This document shows positions 7,595 to 14,364 of a stretch of 20,751 nt of DNA, one piece after another; position 1 is the first letter of the stretch, and the number at the start of each line of letters is the position of its first letter. Origin of the DNA: Chloroflexota bacterium. GTDB taxonomy: Bacteria > Chloroflexota > Dormibacteria > Dormibacterales > Dormibacteraceae. Made by a program: the position numbers and the translations under genes. The stretch covers positions 1 to 20,751 of the forward strand of contig VBJR01000175.1 of assembly GCA_005880175.1 (NCBI GenBank), read 5' to 3'. The notes beneath the pieces were generated by a model. The model was not told the DNA's origin, made no database searches, and worked only from the letters and a program-made list of their open reading frames with translations.

Positions 7595-7984
7595 TCAGGT
7601 GCTGCGAAGATCCTCGACCTCGCAATCGAGATCCTTTCGGCTGAGGATCTCGGGGTCGCCGGTGAGCAGAGGCAGCCGGTGGGCCGCGGCCGTCGCAATC
7701 GCGAAACAGTCGCCCAACGCGATGGGCAGCCGCGCCTTCAATCGGGCCGTCTCGACCATCCGCGCCGTACCGGGAAGGTCGAGGTCGAGCGTGATTCGCA
7801 GTTCGGAGAGAACGTCATCAGCGGCTCCACGTCCGTGGTCTCGCTCGAGGCGGTAGTAGACCTCGACGGCGTTCACCCAGCTCATCACGGGGCGATCAGC
7901 GAGGAGTGCTTCGACGCGTTCGCACGCCGGAGACTCTCCGTCAAGCCAGGCGAGCACTACCCACGAGTCGAGACAGGCGCTCAT
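7595..7984 (-). CDS. vapC: PIN-domain ribonuclease toxin, VapC family
   Basis: At 129 residues this is a standard single PIN domain. The acidic residues that bind Mg2+ are in place: D6 (CLDSWVVLAW), E41 (NAVEVYY), D92 (ALGDCFAIAT) and D110 (LLTGDPEIL). VapC toxins cut RNA, often tRNA or rRNA, when not held by VapB. Its ATG overlaps the vapB stop as ATGA (7984-7981), so translation is coupled and the antitoxin is made first. The pair sits between two tRNA-Gly 3' fragments, consistent with an addiction module on a small mobile islet. Confidence 0.85.
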   Translation of the reverse strand: MSACLDSWVVLAWLDGESPACERVEALLADRPVMSWVNAVEVYYRLERDHGRGAADDVLSELRITLDLDLPGTARMVETARLKARLPIALGDCFAIATAAAHRLPLLTGDPEILSRKDLDCEVEDLRST

Positions 7985-8202
7985 CTCGGTTCAGCCGCCC
8001 GGTCCTGGAGCAGCCGCGCCGCCATCCCACTCCTCGCGAACCGACCGCCCAGGCGAGACTGCGACTGCGGAGGCAGCGGGAGCAGAACGATTCGCTCGCC
8101 CACGATTGCGAAATCGACGGCCGTTCCCGGGTGCAGCCCGACACGATCCCGAAGGTCCTTTGGGATCACGACCTGGCCTTTGGCCCCAATCCGGTGAATC
8201 AT
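7981..8202 (-). CDS. vapB: AbrB/SpoVT-type antitoxin, VapB family
   Basis: Residues 1-45 form the swapped-hairpin DNA-binding domain (MIHRIGAKGQVVIPKDLRDRVGLHPGT, then VDFAIVGERIVLLP). The remaining ~28 residues are the C-terminal segment (RLGGRFARSGMAARLLQD) expected to wrap VapC. At 73 residues it has the usual family length. ATG 8202 is chosen because the AbrB domain starts there and because TATACT (8216-8211) ends eight bases before it, suggesting a leaderless message. A longer GTG/ATG extension upstream has no family support. An AAGT-ATA-ACTT repeat overlaps this promoter. Confidence 0.8.
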   Translation of the reverse strand: MIHRIGAKGQVVIPKDLRDRVGLHPGTAVDFAIVGERIVLLPLPPQSQSRLGGRFARSGMAARLLQDRAAEPR

Positions 8203-8209
8203 ACCTTCC

Positions 8210-8220
8210 AAGTATAACTT
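8210..8220. promoter_or_regulatory. vapBC promoter with overlapping AAGT-N3-ACTT repeat
   Basis: The inverted repeat AAGT-ATA-ACTT (8210-8220) contains the minus-strand -10 hexamer TATACT. VapB-VapC complexes usually repress their own promoter at such repeats, so this is a likely autoregulatory operator. The -35 is weak. Confidence 0.4.
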
Positions 8221-8277
8221 CGGCCGGCTACTGGGACAGTCGATAGCGACTTCCATCACCGAATACGTGCCACCCGC

Positions 8278-8304
8278 GCGGGAGACCCTGTCTCCCGCTC
8301 CAGT
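8278..8304 (+). repeat. tRNA-Gly 3' end fragment (att-like direct repeat, right copy)
   Basis: GTCTCCCGCTCCAGT at 8290-8304 is identical to 6932-6946. Here it is preceded by GCGGGAGAC-CCT, giving a perfect 9-bp hairpin (8278-8286 with 8290-8298), as if the 5' and 3' acceptor strands of tRNA-Gly had been joined directly. The copies are 1358 bp apart and bracket the hypothetical gene and vapBC. Confidence 0.5.
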
Positions 8305-8546
8305 CTCTCTCGTCGAGACGCTTCGAGCTCATTTGCGGGGCATCCTCGCCGGTCCTGAGCCGGAGCCAGCGGGGCGCCGCCAGAGGCGACTGGTCCCACC
8401 CTCTGGACCCCCCCTCAGGAGCCGGCCGTCGTGCCATGGCGGCGCCGCCGGCGCGGCGAGCCCCCGGCCGGGCCGGGGGCATCGCGACGTCCGACGGTCG
8501 ACGGGGCAGCCGCCCCCAGAGCGTCGCCCCCCGGCCCGTGGCATGG
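8305..8546. other. Gap with a strong GC hairpin
   Basis: No gene is supported here. GCCCCCGGCC (8460-8469) and GGCCGGGGGC (8471-8480) form a long perfect inverted repeat just 3' of the DUF6069-like gene. It may act as its terminator, although no U-tract follows on the minus strand. Confidence 0.35.
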
Positions 8547-8951
8547 TCAGGCCCGAGCGGAGCGGGCCAGCAGCGGGACAAGGGTCGCCGCCGCCGCCAC
8601 GTGCATCGTGGCCAGCCCGATCGCGGCCGTGGCCGTGACCGCACCGTTCAGCGGCGCGGCCAGCGAGACCAGCAGCGCAACCACGGCCACGGCGACCCAC
8701 ACCGTCCGCGCCGACGGCGTCACCCGTTCCAGGATCGCCAGCAGCGCCCACGCCACCAGCCCCGCCAGCAGCGTCGCGGACGCGACCGCGGGCACGCCCA
8801 CGGCCTGGGGGGCGGCGCCAGGCACCGGCCGCGCCCGCAGGTCGATTCCGAGCAGGTAGGTCTCCACCGCCCACACGACGAGCGTGACGACGACGGCCAG
8901 CAGCACGGCGAGCGTGCGGTGGACGGCGGTGGGTTGGTTCAGGTTCGGCAT
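8547..8951 (-). CDS. DUF6069-like four-helix membrane protein
   Basis: This 134-residue protein has four hydrophobic segments (about 12-32, 55-75, 83-103 and 108-130) with short loops. The pattern VGVPAVASATLLAGLVAWALLAILER and the last helix (GLATMHVAAAATLVPLLAR) match my recollection of the DUF6069 family, whose function is unknown. ATG 8951 is preceded by AGGGAGC at a good distance. It is divergent from the histidine kinase with ~200 bp between, so the shared region with its palindrome may control both. In this family such genes often neighbour regulators, but no role is established. Confidence 0.65.
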   Translation of the reverse strand: MPNLNQPTAVHRTLAVLLAVVVTLVVWAVETYLLGIDLRARPVPGAAPQAVGVPAVASATLLAGLVAWALLAILERVTPSARTVWVAVAVVALLVSLAAPLNGAVTATAAIGLATMHVAAAATLVPLLARSARA

Positions 8952-9070
8952 CGCGAAAGCTCCCTGGTCATCAACGACGGCGTCCGGCAGTTCTCGTGGC
9001 CACGCCGTGGACGCTATCCAGTCCGAGCTGCACCGGGAATCCGATGGGGGGCGCAATCTGCGGAGGCCCG

Positions 9071-9090
9071 ACTACGTCCCCGGACGTAGT
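9071..9090. promoter_or_regulatory. Perfect palindrome ACTACGTCC-CC-GGACGTAGT
   Basis: The 9-bp arms are perfect with a 2-base spacer, centred about 69 bp before the histidine kinase ATG and ~130 bp before the DUF6069-like gene. It is the right size for a NarL/LuxR-family response regulator dimer and is a likely autoregulatory site for the two-component system next door. This is inference from position; no second copy was found. Confidence 0.5.
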
Positions 9091-9149
9091 GCGCGGCTAC
9101 GCCCGAGAGCGGACGCCCGCGGCGCTGGTGAGGTCCTACGATTCCAGCG

Positions 9150-10310
9150 ATGAGGGCCGCACTGCCGCGGGTGCTCGAGAGCGACGGGCGGTCCGCCGGC
9201 CTCGCGGTCCTGGTGACCACGTTCGTGACCCTGGTCAGCTCGCAGCAAGTCGGGCACGTCCCGGGCGCCCCGCCGCTCGATCGGTCCGCGTACGCCCTCC
9301 TGCTCGGGACCGGGCCGGCCCTGGCACTGCACCGCCGCCTGCCGCTGTTTGCGTACGCGGCCACGCTGGCCCTGGCGCTCATCTACCTGCTCGGGGGCCA
9401 TCCGCCGGGCCCGGTCTACCTGCCTCCGTTCGTCGCCCTGATCCTGCTGGAGGGACGGGTGCCGCTGCGGCTGTGGGCACCGGCGGCAGCGCTCGGGGCC
9501 GGGCTGCTGGCGTTGGGCGACCTCAGCACCGGCGGGACGCTGCTGGCCGCGAGCCTGTGGGCTGCCGGTTGGCTGGCTGCCGCGATCCTGGTCGCCGCCG
9601 CCCTGATCGTGCGCCGGCGCTTCGCGGCCGAGGCCCGGGCCCGCGAGGAGCTGGCGCGGCGCACACGTGAGGAGGAGAGCCGACGTCGGACGGCCGAGGA
9701 ACGCCTGCGCATCGCTCGCGAGATGCACGACGTGCTCGGCCACAGCCTCGCGGTGATCAGCCTGCAGGCGGGGGTCGCCGAGCACCTCCTCGACGGCGGG
9801 CAGGACGAGGTCCGCAGCGCGGTCGTCGCCATCCGCCGCGTCAGCCGGCAGGCGCTGTCGGAGCTCCGCACGGAGCTGGCCGTACTGCGTGGCGCGGCTG
9901 GGCCCGGTTCCCGCAGCCCGGCCCCGGGCCTGGACGCGCTGTCGGGCCTGGGCGCCGCGATGCGCGACGCGGGGCTGCCCGTCGACCTCAGCCTCGACGT
10001 CGAGGCCGATGCGGTCCCGGAGATCGTGGCCGGCGCGGCCTACCGGATCGTCCAGGAGTCGCTGACCAACGTGGCCCGGCACGCGGGACCCGGTGCCCGG
10101 GCCTCCGTGCGCGTGGCTCGGGACGGGGACCGGCTGGAGGTGGAGGTGGTCGACAACGGGAGAGGTGCGCCAGCCGGAGGCGGCGCGCCCGGGAGTGGGA
10201 TCTCCGGGATGGCGGAGCGGGCAGCCGCGCTGGGCGGCGAGTGCACGGCGGCGAACCGGCCCGAGGGCGGCTTCCGCGTGCGCGCGCTGCTGCCGTGGAA
10301 CCCGACATGA
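9150..10310 (+). CDS. Sensor histidine kinase, NarX/DesK-type (HisKA_3)
   Basis: At 386 residues, its N-terminal half has about five hydrophobic segments (residues ~15-155) and no large periplasmic sensor domain. Membrane or small-molecule stress sensing is therefore likely. A charged coiled linker (156-185) leads to the phosphoacceptor REMHDVLGH with H193. The HATPase_c domain shows YRIVQESLTNVARHA (N307), DNGRG (335-339) and GSGISGM (348-354). It should autophosphorylate and pass phosphate to the response regulator, whose ATG overlaps its stop (ATGA, 10307-10310). TACGAT (9137-9142) lies seven bases before the ATG, suggesting a leaderless message. Confidence 0.9.
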   Translation: MRAALPRVLESDGRSAGLAVLVTTFVTLVSSQQVGHVPGAPPLDRSAYALLLGTGPALALHRRLPLFAYAATLALALIYLLGGHPPGPVYLPPFVALILLEGRVPLRLWAPAAALGAGLLALGDLSTGGTLLAASLWAAGWLAAAILVAAALIVRRRFAAEARAREELARRTREEESRRRTAEERLRIAREMHDVLGHSLAVISLQAGVAEHLLDGGQDEVRSAVVAIRRVSRQALSELRTELAVLRGAAGPGSRSPAPGLDALSGLGAAMRDAGLPVDLSLDVEADAVPEIVAGAAYRIVQESLTNVARHAGPGARASVRVARDGDRLEVEVVDNGRGAPAGGGAPGSGISGMAERAAALGGECTAANRPEGGFRVRALLPWNPT

Positions 10311-10996
10311 CCATCCGCGTGGTGCTGGCGGATGACCAGGACCTGGTCCGTGTCGGCCTGCGCGCACTGATCGACCGCGAGCCCGACCTGGAGGTCGTAG
10401 GCGAGGCGGCGAACGGCCAGCAGGCGCTGGACGCGGTCCGGACCACCCGCGCCGACGTCGTGGTCATGGACATCCGCATGCCGGTGCTGGACGGCCTGGA
10501 GGCGACCCGGCAGATCGCCGGTGACCGCGGCCTGGCCGGCGTCCGCATCCTCGTGCTGACGACGTTCGAGATCGACGAGTACGTGTTCGAGGCCCTGCGC
10601 CTGGGTGCCGGCGGCTTCCTCCTCAAGGACGCCGACGCGGCCGAGATCCTCCGCGCGATCCGGGTGGTCGCAGCGGGCGATTCACTGCTCTCCCCGAGCG
10701 TGACGCGCATGGTGGTCGAGACCTTCGCGACGACGCCGGGCCCGACCGCGCCGCGCGCCTCCCTGCTGCGTACGTTGACCGAGCGAGAGCGCGAGGTCGT
10801 CGCTCTGGCCGGCACAGGTCTCTCCAACGACGAGATCGCCGAGAAGCTGTTCATCAGCCCGGCGACGTCGCGCACGCACGTGTCGCGGGCGATGTCGAAG
10901 CTGGGCGCTCGGGACCGCGCGCAGCTCGTGGTCTTCGCCTACGAGACGGGGCTGGTGACGCCCGGCCAGCCATCGGCGACGCCGCCTCCGTCCTGA
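10307..10996 (+). CDS. LuxR/NarL-family response regulator
   Basis: This 229-residue protein has an N-terminal receiver with the acidic pair D9-D10, phosphoacceptor D55 (VVMDIRMP), T85/T86 and K107 (LLKDAD). The C-terminal LuxR-type helix-turn-helix (about 157-215) has LTEREREVVALAGTGLSNDEIAEKLF and SRTHVSRAMSKLGARDRAQLV. It should be activated by the upstream kinase and bind DNA as a dimer. The palindrome at 9071-9090 is the best candidate target in the window. The start overlaps the kinase stop, so the two are translationally coupled. Confidence 0.9.
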   Translation: MTIRVVLADDQDLVRVGLRALIDREPDLEVVGEAANGQQALDAVRTTRADVVVMDIRMPVLDGLEATRQIAGDRGLAGVRILVLTTFEIDEYVFEALRLGAGGFLLKDADAAEILRAIRVVAAGDSLLSPSVTRMVVETFATTPGPTAPRASLLRTLTEREREVVALAGTGLSNDEIAEKLFISPATSRTHVSRAMSKLGARDRAQLVVFAYETGLVTPGQPSATPPPS

Positions 10997-11007
10997 GCGA
11001 ACCGGCG

Positions 11008-11056
11008 CCGCCGAGATCTACGACGGCTTCGACGAGTACCTCCGCGCGATCGCCTG
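11008..11056 (+). pseudogene. Possible 3' tail of a lost gene
   Basis: The frame reading GAAEIYDGFDEYLRAIA then TGA looks like a natural protein C terminus and has coding-like composition, but no start or body is present upstream, where the response regulator ends in another frame. I take it as a leftover of a replaced gene. Confidence 0.3.
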
Positions 11057-11070
11057 AAAGACCCGAGGAG

Positions 11071-11119
11071 GGCGGCCGGCGAGGGCGGCCGGCGAGGGCC
11101 GCCGGCGAGGGCCGCCGGT
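11071..11119. repeat. 13-bp tandem repeat, nearly four units
   Basis: The unit GGCGGCCGGCGAG (11071-11083) is repeated at 11084-11096. Then GGCCGCCGGCGAG follows at 11097-11109, and a partial fourth unit at 11110-11119. The units are near-palindromic and GC-only apart from one A. They lie between the response regulator and the cutinase. 13 is not a multiple of 3, which fits a noncoding repeat. Confidence 0.7.
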
Positions 11120-11206
11120 CGCCCTCTCTCGACGCCGGCTGGCATCGAGCGGATTTTGCCGCGGCAATGGGCGCGCGCTCCAGGCGACCACGTGCAAGAA
11201 TGGATA

Positions 11207-11220
11207 TTACTCGCGAGTAA
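11207..11220. promoter_or_regulatory. Perfect palindrome TTACTCGCGAGTAA
   Basis: A 14-bp perfect palindrome stands out as AT-rich in GC-rich DNA, 31 bp before the cutinase start. Size and symmetry suit a TetR-family repressor. No TetR gene lies in the window, so the regulator is unknown. Confidence 0.55.
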
Positions 11221-11251
11221 GACGGCATCCGTTCCACACCAGGAGGCCACC

Positions 11252-12080
11252 TTGCTGACCGGTTTCCTTCCGCTACGCCGGCTCCGGCGCGCGGTCGCGG
11301 TTGCCAGCTCCGTCACCGCGATCGCCGTCTACGGCATTGTCTCGGCCAACCCGACCTCCGCGGACACCAACCCGTTCGAGCGCGGGCCCGCGCCGACCCT
11401 GGCCAGCATCCAGGCCACGACCGGGCCGTTCGCCATCTCCACCACGACCGTCGCCAGCAGTGCCACCAGCGGCAAGTTCGGCGGCGGCACGATCTACTTC
11501 CCGACCGACACCAGCCAGGGCACGTTCGGGGCAGGGCTTCGTGATCTTCACGATCGACACCAACTCCACCGGCGACAACCCCACCATGCGGGCCACAGAG
11601 CTGCTCGCGGCGCTGGACTACCTGACCCAGACCAGCTCGGCGCGCGCCGAGGTGGACGCCAGCCGGCTCGGCGTCTCCGGCCACTCGATGGGCGGTGGCG
11701 GCACGCTGGAGGCCTCGGTGAGCCGTCCCAGCCTCAAGGCCGCCGTACCGATGGCGCCCTGGGACGCCAACACGAAGAACTTCTCCACCGACGCCGTGCC
11801 AACGCTGATCGTGGCCGCGCAGAACGACAACATCGCCCCGGTCAACCAGCATGCGATGGTGTTCTACAACAGCATCCCGACGACCAGGCAGAAGATGTAC
11901 CTGGAGCTGGCCGGGGCGAGCCACACCGCCACCAACCGGGCCAACACCACGCAGGCCCAGTTCGAGATCGCCTGGCTCAAGCGGTTCATCGACAACGACA
12001 CTCGTTACACCCAGTTCCTCTGTCCGACGCCGAGCACGAGCAGCACGATCTCGACGATCAACAACACCTGCCCGTTCTGA
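11252..12080 (+). pseudogene. Secreted cutinase / PET-hydrolase-like polyester esterase, internally deleted
   Basis: TTG 11252 follows CAGGAGG. A signal peptide (basic LRRLRRAVAV, hydrophobic core, cut after SANPTSA) is followed by NPFERGPAP and GGGTIYFPTDTSQGTFG, as in Thermobifida cutinases. Downstream in another frame come GFVIFTIDTN, the nucleophile GHSMGGGG, APWD, the acid in AQNDNIAP, the base in GASHTATN, and the ending FIDNDTRYTQFLCP with NTCPF (the C-terminal disulphide pair). At 11528-11534 about 23-24 residues are absent. These normally hold SPG-aromatic-TG, the oxyanion and aromatic-clamp loop, and the WLG helix. The frame shifts by one at the same place. The catalytic triad survives in sequence, but as read here the gene cannot make an active enzyme. 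Confidence 0.85.
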
Positions 12081-12120
12081 CGGTCCAGGGCGGACTGTCC
12101 ACTTCGGAGGATGCGGTAAC

Positions 12121-12153
12121 CGACGGCGGCCCGCCGGGGGGCGGCCGCCGTCG
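12121..12153. terminator. Bidirectional hairpin between convergent genes
   Basis: CGACGGCGGCC (12121-12131) and GGCCGCCGTCG (12143-12153) make a perfect 11-bp stem with an 11-base loop. It lies between the stops of the cutinase (12080) and the serine hydrolase (12165). There is no U-tract, as is common in high-GC actinobacteria. Confidence 0.5.
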
Positions 12154-12164
12154 GCGGTCGCCCG

Positions 12165-13397
12165 TCAGTCGTCGATCGCCTGGTAAGCGGCTGTCCAGAA
12201 GTCGAACAGGATCGGCAGCCCGGGCGGCGCCGGCGCCCGCTGGATCATGAGGATCGTGGTCATGTCCTCGGCCGGGTCGTTGTACCAGCCGGTGCCGTAG
12301 ATGCCGGGCCATCCGTAGCTGCCGACCGAGGCCGGCGGAGGGCACGAGACCGACCAGGGTCCCAGGTGCGCGCGCTGGGTGCGGACCGACATCCCGAAGC
12401 CCCAGCCGATGTCGTCGAAGTACCCTGGTTCGAACCCGGACACAGCCTTCTGCGCCGGCGTCAGGTGGTCGCTCGTCATCAACGTGACCGACGGCCGCGA
12501 GAGCACCCGCTCGCCGCGGTGGGTGCCGCCGGCCAGCAGGGTCGAGGCGAAGGCGAGGTAATCGCTGGCGGTCGAGACGAGCCCGCCGCCGCCGTCTTCG
12601 AACGCCGGCGGCCGGCTCCAGTACCCGTCGGGGCCGTCCTCGACGACGACCTCGCCGGTGGCGCCGTCGAGCTGGTACGCGGTCGCCAGCCGGCTGATGT
12701 TCTCGCCGCCGACGCTGAAGGCGGTGTCCTTCATCCCGAGCGGCTCGCAGATCCGCTCGCGCAGGGCGTCCCCGAAGGACATGCCCGTGGCCCGGGCGAC
12801 GAGCACGCCGGTCACGCTGGCGGCGATGTGGTACATCCAGCGCTCACCCGGCTGGTGGACGAGCGGAAGCCTGCCGAGCCGCCGTATCCACTCATCCGGC
12901 GGCGGCGCGGGCTCCTCGCCCAGCAGCGCATTCAGCGCGTCGGCGATCGGGACCGTTCCCGGTTCGGCCACCACGATGCCGGTGCCGAGGCGGTACGTGA
13001 GCAGATCCCGCAGCGTGATCGGGCGTTTGGCGGGGACCGTGTCTTCCAGCGGCCCGTTCGGATCGGCGAGCACCGTCATGTCCGCCAGTTCCGGCAGGAA
13101 CTCGTCGACCGGGTCGTCGAGGCGCAGCGTGCAGTCCTCGACGAGCGTCATCGCGCAGGCCGCGACGATCGGCTTCGTCATCGACCCGATGCGGCAGATC
13201 GTGTCGGCCGCCATCGGCGTGCTGGAGCCTTCGCCCTCGAAGGCCAGGTTGCCCACTGCCTCGACATGAACCTCGCCGTGGCGGGCGATGACAGCGACCG
13301 CGCCGGGGACATAGCCGGCATCGAGGTGACGGGAGAGCACGTCTCGCACGCGGGCCAGCCGTTTCGGCGAGAGGCCGCTGGCGGTCACCTGGGTCAT
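12165..13397 (-). CDS. Serine hydrolase of the class-C beta-lactamase family
   Basis: This 410-residue protein has the nucleophile motif SMTK (S72, K75), the catalytic tyrosine in ERWMYHIAAS (Y189), and LRERICEPLGMKDTAF. These are typical of the beta-lactamase/esterase EstB/D-aminopeptidase superfamily (PF00144). The second motif is YHI rather than the YxN of true AmpC enzymes, which favours an esterase or peptidase over antibiotic resistance. There is no signal peptide, so it is probably cytoplasmic. ATG 13397 is preceded by GAGGGGG, which overlaps the ArsR-DinB stop 12 bp upstream. The two are therefore co-transcribed, and this enzyme should follow the same ArsR control. Confidence 0.85.
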   Translation of the reverse strand: MTQVTASGLSPKRLARVRDVLSRHLDAGYVPGAVAVIARHGEVHVEAVGNLAFEGEGSSTPMAADTICRIGSMTKPIVAACAMTLVEDCTLRLDDPVDEFLPELADMTVLADPNGPLEDTVPAKRPITLRDLLTYRLGTGIVVAEPGTVPIADALNALLGEEPAPPPDEWIRRLGRLPLVHQPGERWMYHIAASVTGVLVARATGMSFGDALRERICEPLGMKDTAFSVGGENISRLATAYQLDGATGEVVVEDGPDGYWSRPPAFEDGGGGLVSTASDYLAFASTLLAGGTHRGERVLSRPSVTLMTSDHLTPAQKAVSGFEPGYFDDIGWGFGMSVRTQRAHLGPWSVSCPPPASVGSYGWPGIYGTGWYNDPAEDMTTILMIQRAPAPPGLPILFDFWTAAYQAIDD

Positions 13398-13409
13398 GAA
13401 CGATCCCCC

Positions 13410-14330
13410 TCACACGCGCTGACGAAGTGCTTCCTCGACCGAGGTGATGTGCTCCGCCGCGTGCTCCGCTCTCCCGGCGAACAAGCCGCCAGCGGCCTGG
13501 TCGCCGACGACGGTGGGCAGCCGAGCGGCCAGCTGATCATCGGTGAACTGGTGCAAGAGGTCCAATGTGTCCTCCCGCGTCGCCAGGTAATCCGCTGCCA
13601 GTGTCTCCAGGCTGTCGTCGTGGTGCTCGTCCACATCGGCTTGATTGACACGGGCGACGGCCAGCACCAGCCGCTCCATCTCCTCCTGGGTCAGCGCGCT
13701 CAGATCGCCCAGGACGGCCGGCATCGGCATTCCCTCCGGGTATTGAAGACGCAGGAGAGCGTCTCGGCCCTCGCCGGCGAGCGCGCGGCCCAGCAGGTGC
13801 TGGATGCGGCGTTCGCTCTTCGCCAGGTGAGCCAGATGATCCCTGGCGCGCCAGGGAGCCGCTCCGGGCACATCACTCGCCGTTGCCGGGCGCTCCAGGT
13901 CTTCAGGGCTCAGGCCCTGAAAAAACGTCATGACCTGCGTCTGCGATGCCGCGAGTGTGTCCAGAATCTCCGCGCGAGTTGGCACGAGCACCCTCCCGGT
14001 GTTCTGTTGTTGCAGCTCGTTGAGGTAGTCACCCATCCGATCCAGTCGGTCATTCCACGCCCGCTCGTACTTGGCCAGCCAGTCGTGGAACGGCCGCAGG
14101 CGCGCGGGCTCCAGGCGGTACAGCCGATGGCGCCCCTCCGACCGGCAGCTGACGAGTCCCACCTCACTGAGCACCCGCAGGTGCTTTGAAACCTGAGGCT
14201 GGGACATCGAGAGGTCGCTCACGATCGCTCCGACCGCCTTCTCGCCCGCGATCAGCGTGTCCAGGATGTCGCGACGGCGTGCCTCGGCAATTGCGTTGAA
14301 GACATCCGAGGTCGTGGAGGAGCGAGCCAC
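13410..14330 (-). CDS. ArsR-family regulator fused to a DinB-like domain
   Basis: Residues ~1-105 are a winged-helix ArsR domain (DVFNAIAEARRRDILDTL, LSMSQPQVSKHLRVLSEVGLVSCR, RHRLYRLEPARLRPFHDW) of the subtype usually found beside SRPBCC/AHSA1 genes. It has no CxC metal site. Residues ~115-306 form a helical DinB/mycothiol-dependent-enzyme-like domain with candidate metal-binding histidines in RDHLAHLAKSERR and AEHAAEHITSVEEAL. Total length is 306, against about 100-120 for ordinary ArsR. GTG 14330 is chosen: TTGACA (14364-14359), a 16-base spacer and TATGAT (14342-14337) end six bases before it, so the message is probably leaderless. A 22-bp palindromic operator lies between -35 and -10, implying self-repression. 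Confidence 0.8.
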   Translation of the reverse strand: MARSSTTSDVFNAIAEARRRDILDTLIAGEKAVGAIVSDLSMSQPQVSKHLRVLSEVGLVSCRSEGRHRLYRLEPARLRPFHDWLAKYERAWNDRLDRMGDYLNELQQQNTGRVLVPTRAEILDTLAASQTQVMTFFQGLSPEDLERPATASDVPGAAPWRARDHLAHLAKSERRIQHLLGRALAGEGRDALLRLQYPEGMPMPAVLGDLSALTQEEMERLVLAVARVNQADVDEHHDDSLETLAADYLATREDTLDLLHQFTDDQLAARLPTVVGDQAAGGLFAGRAEHAAEHITSVEEALRQRV

Positions 14331-14336
14331 GGGTCC

Positions 14337-14364
14337 ATCATATACCGATATCAGCATATGTCAA
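14337..14364 (-). promoter_or_regulatory. Promoter of the ArsR-DinB gene with operator copy 1
   Basis: TTGACA at 14364-14359, a 16-base spacer, and TATGAT at 14342-14337. The operator 14339-14360 (CATATACC, central GATATC, CAGCATATG overlap) fills the spacer. It differs from a perfect palindrome at two positions per arm. 18 consecutive bases (14335-14352) are identical to 17759-17776. Confidence 0.75.

Noticed and set aside
11071..11119. A CRISPR array
   Set aside because: Units are 13 bp, contiguous and without spacers; no cas genes are present.
11252..12080. A programmed frameshift in the cutinase
   Set aside because: Not only the frame but about 24 residues of the fold, including the oxyanion loop, are missing at the same point; no slippery site is seen.
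12165..13397. An antibiotic-resistance beta-lactamase
   Set aside because: It has SxxK and the catalytic Tyr, but YHI replaces YxN and there is no signal peptide; an esterase or peptidase of the same fold is more likely.
12366..14189. A 607-residue plus-strand protein
   Set aside because: Antisense to the serine hydrolase and ArsR-DinB genes, both of which show clear family motifs.
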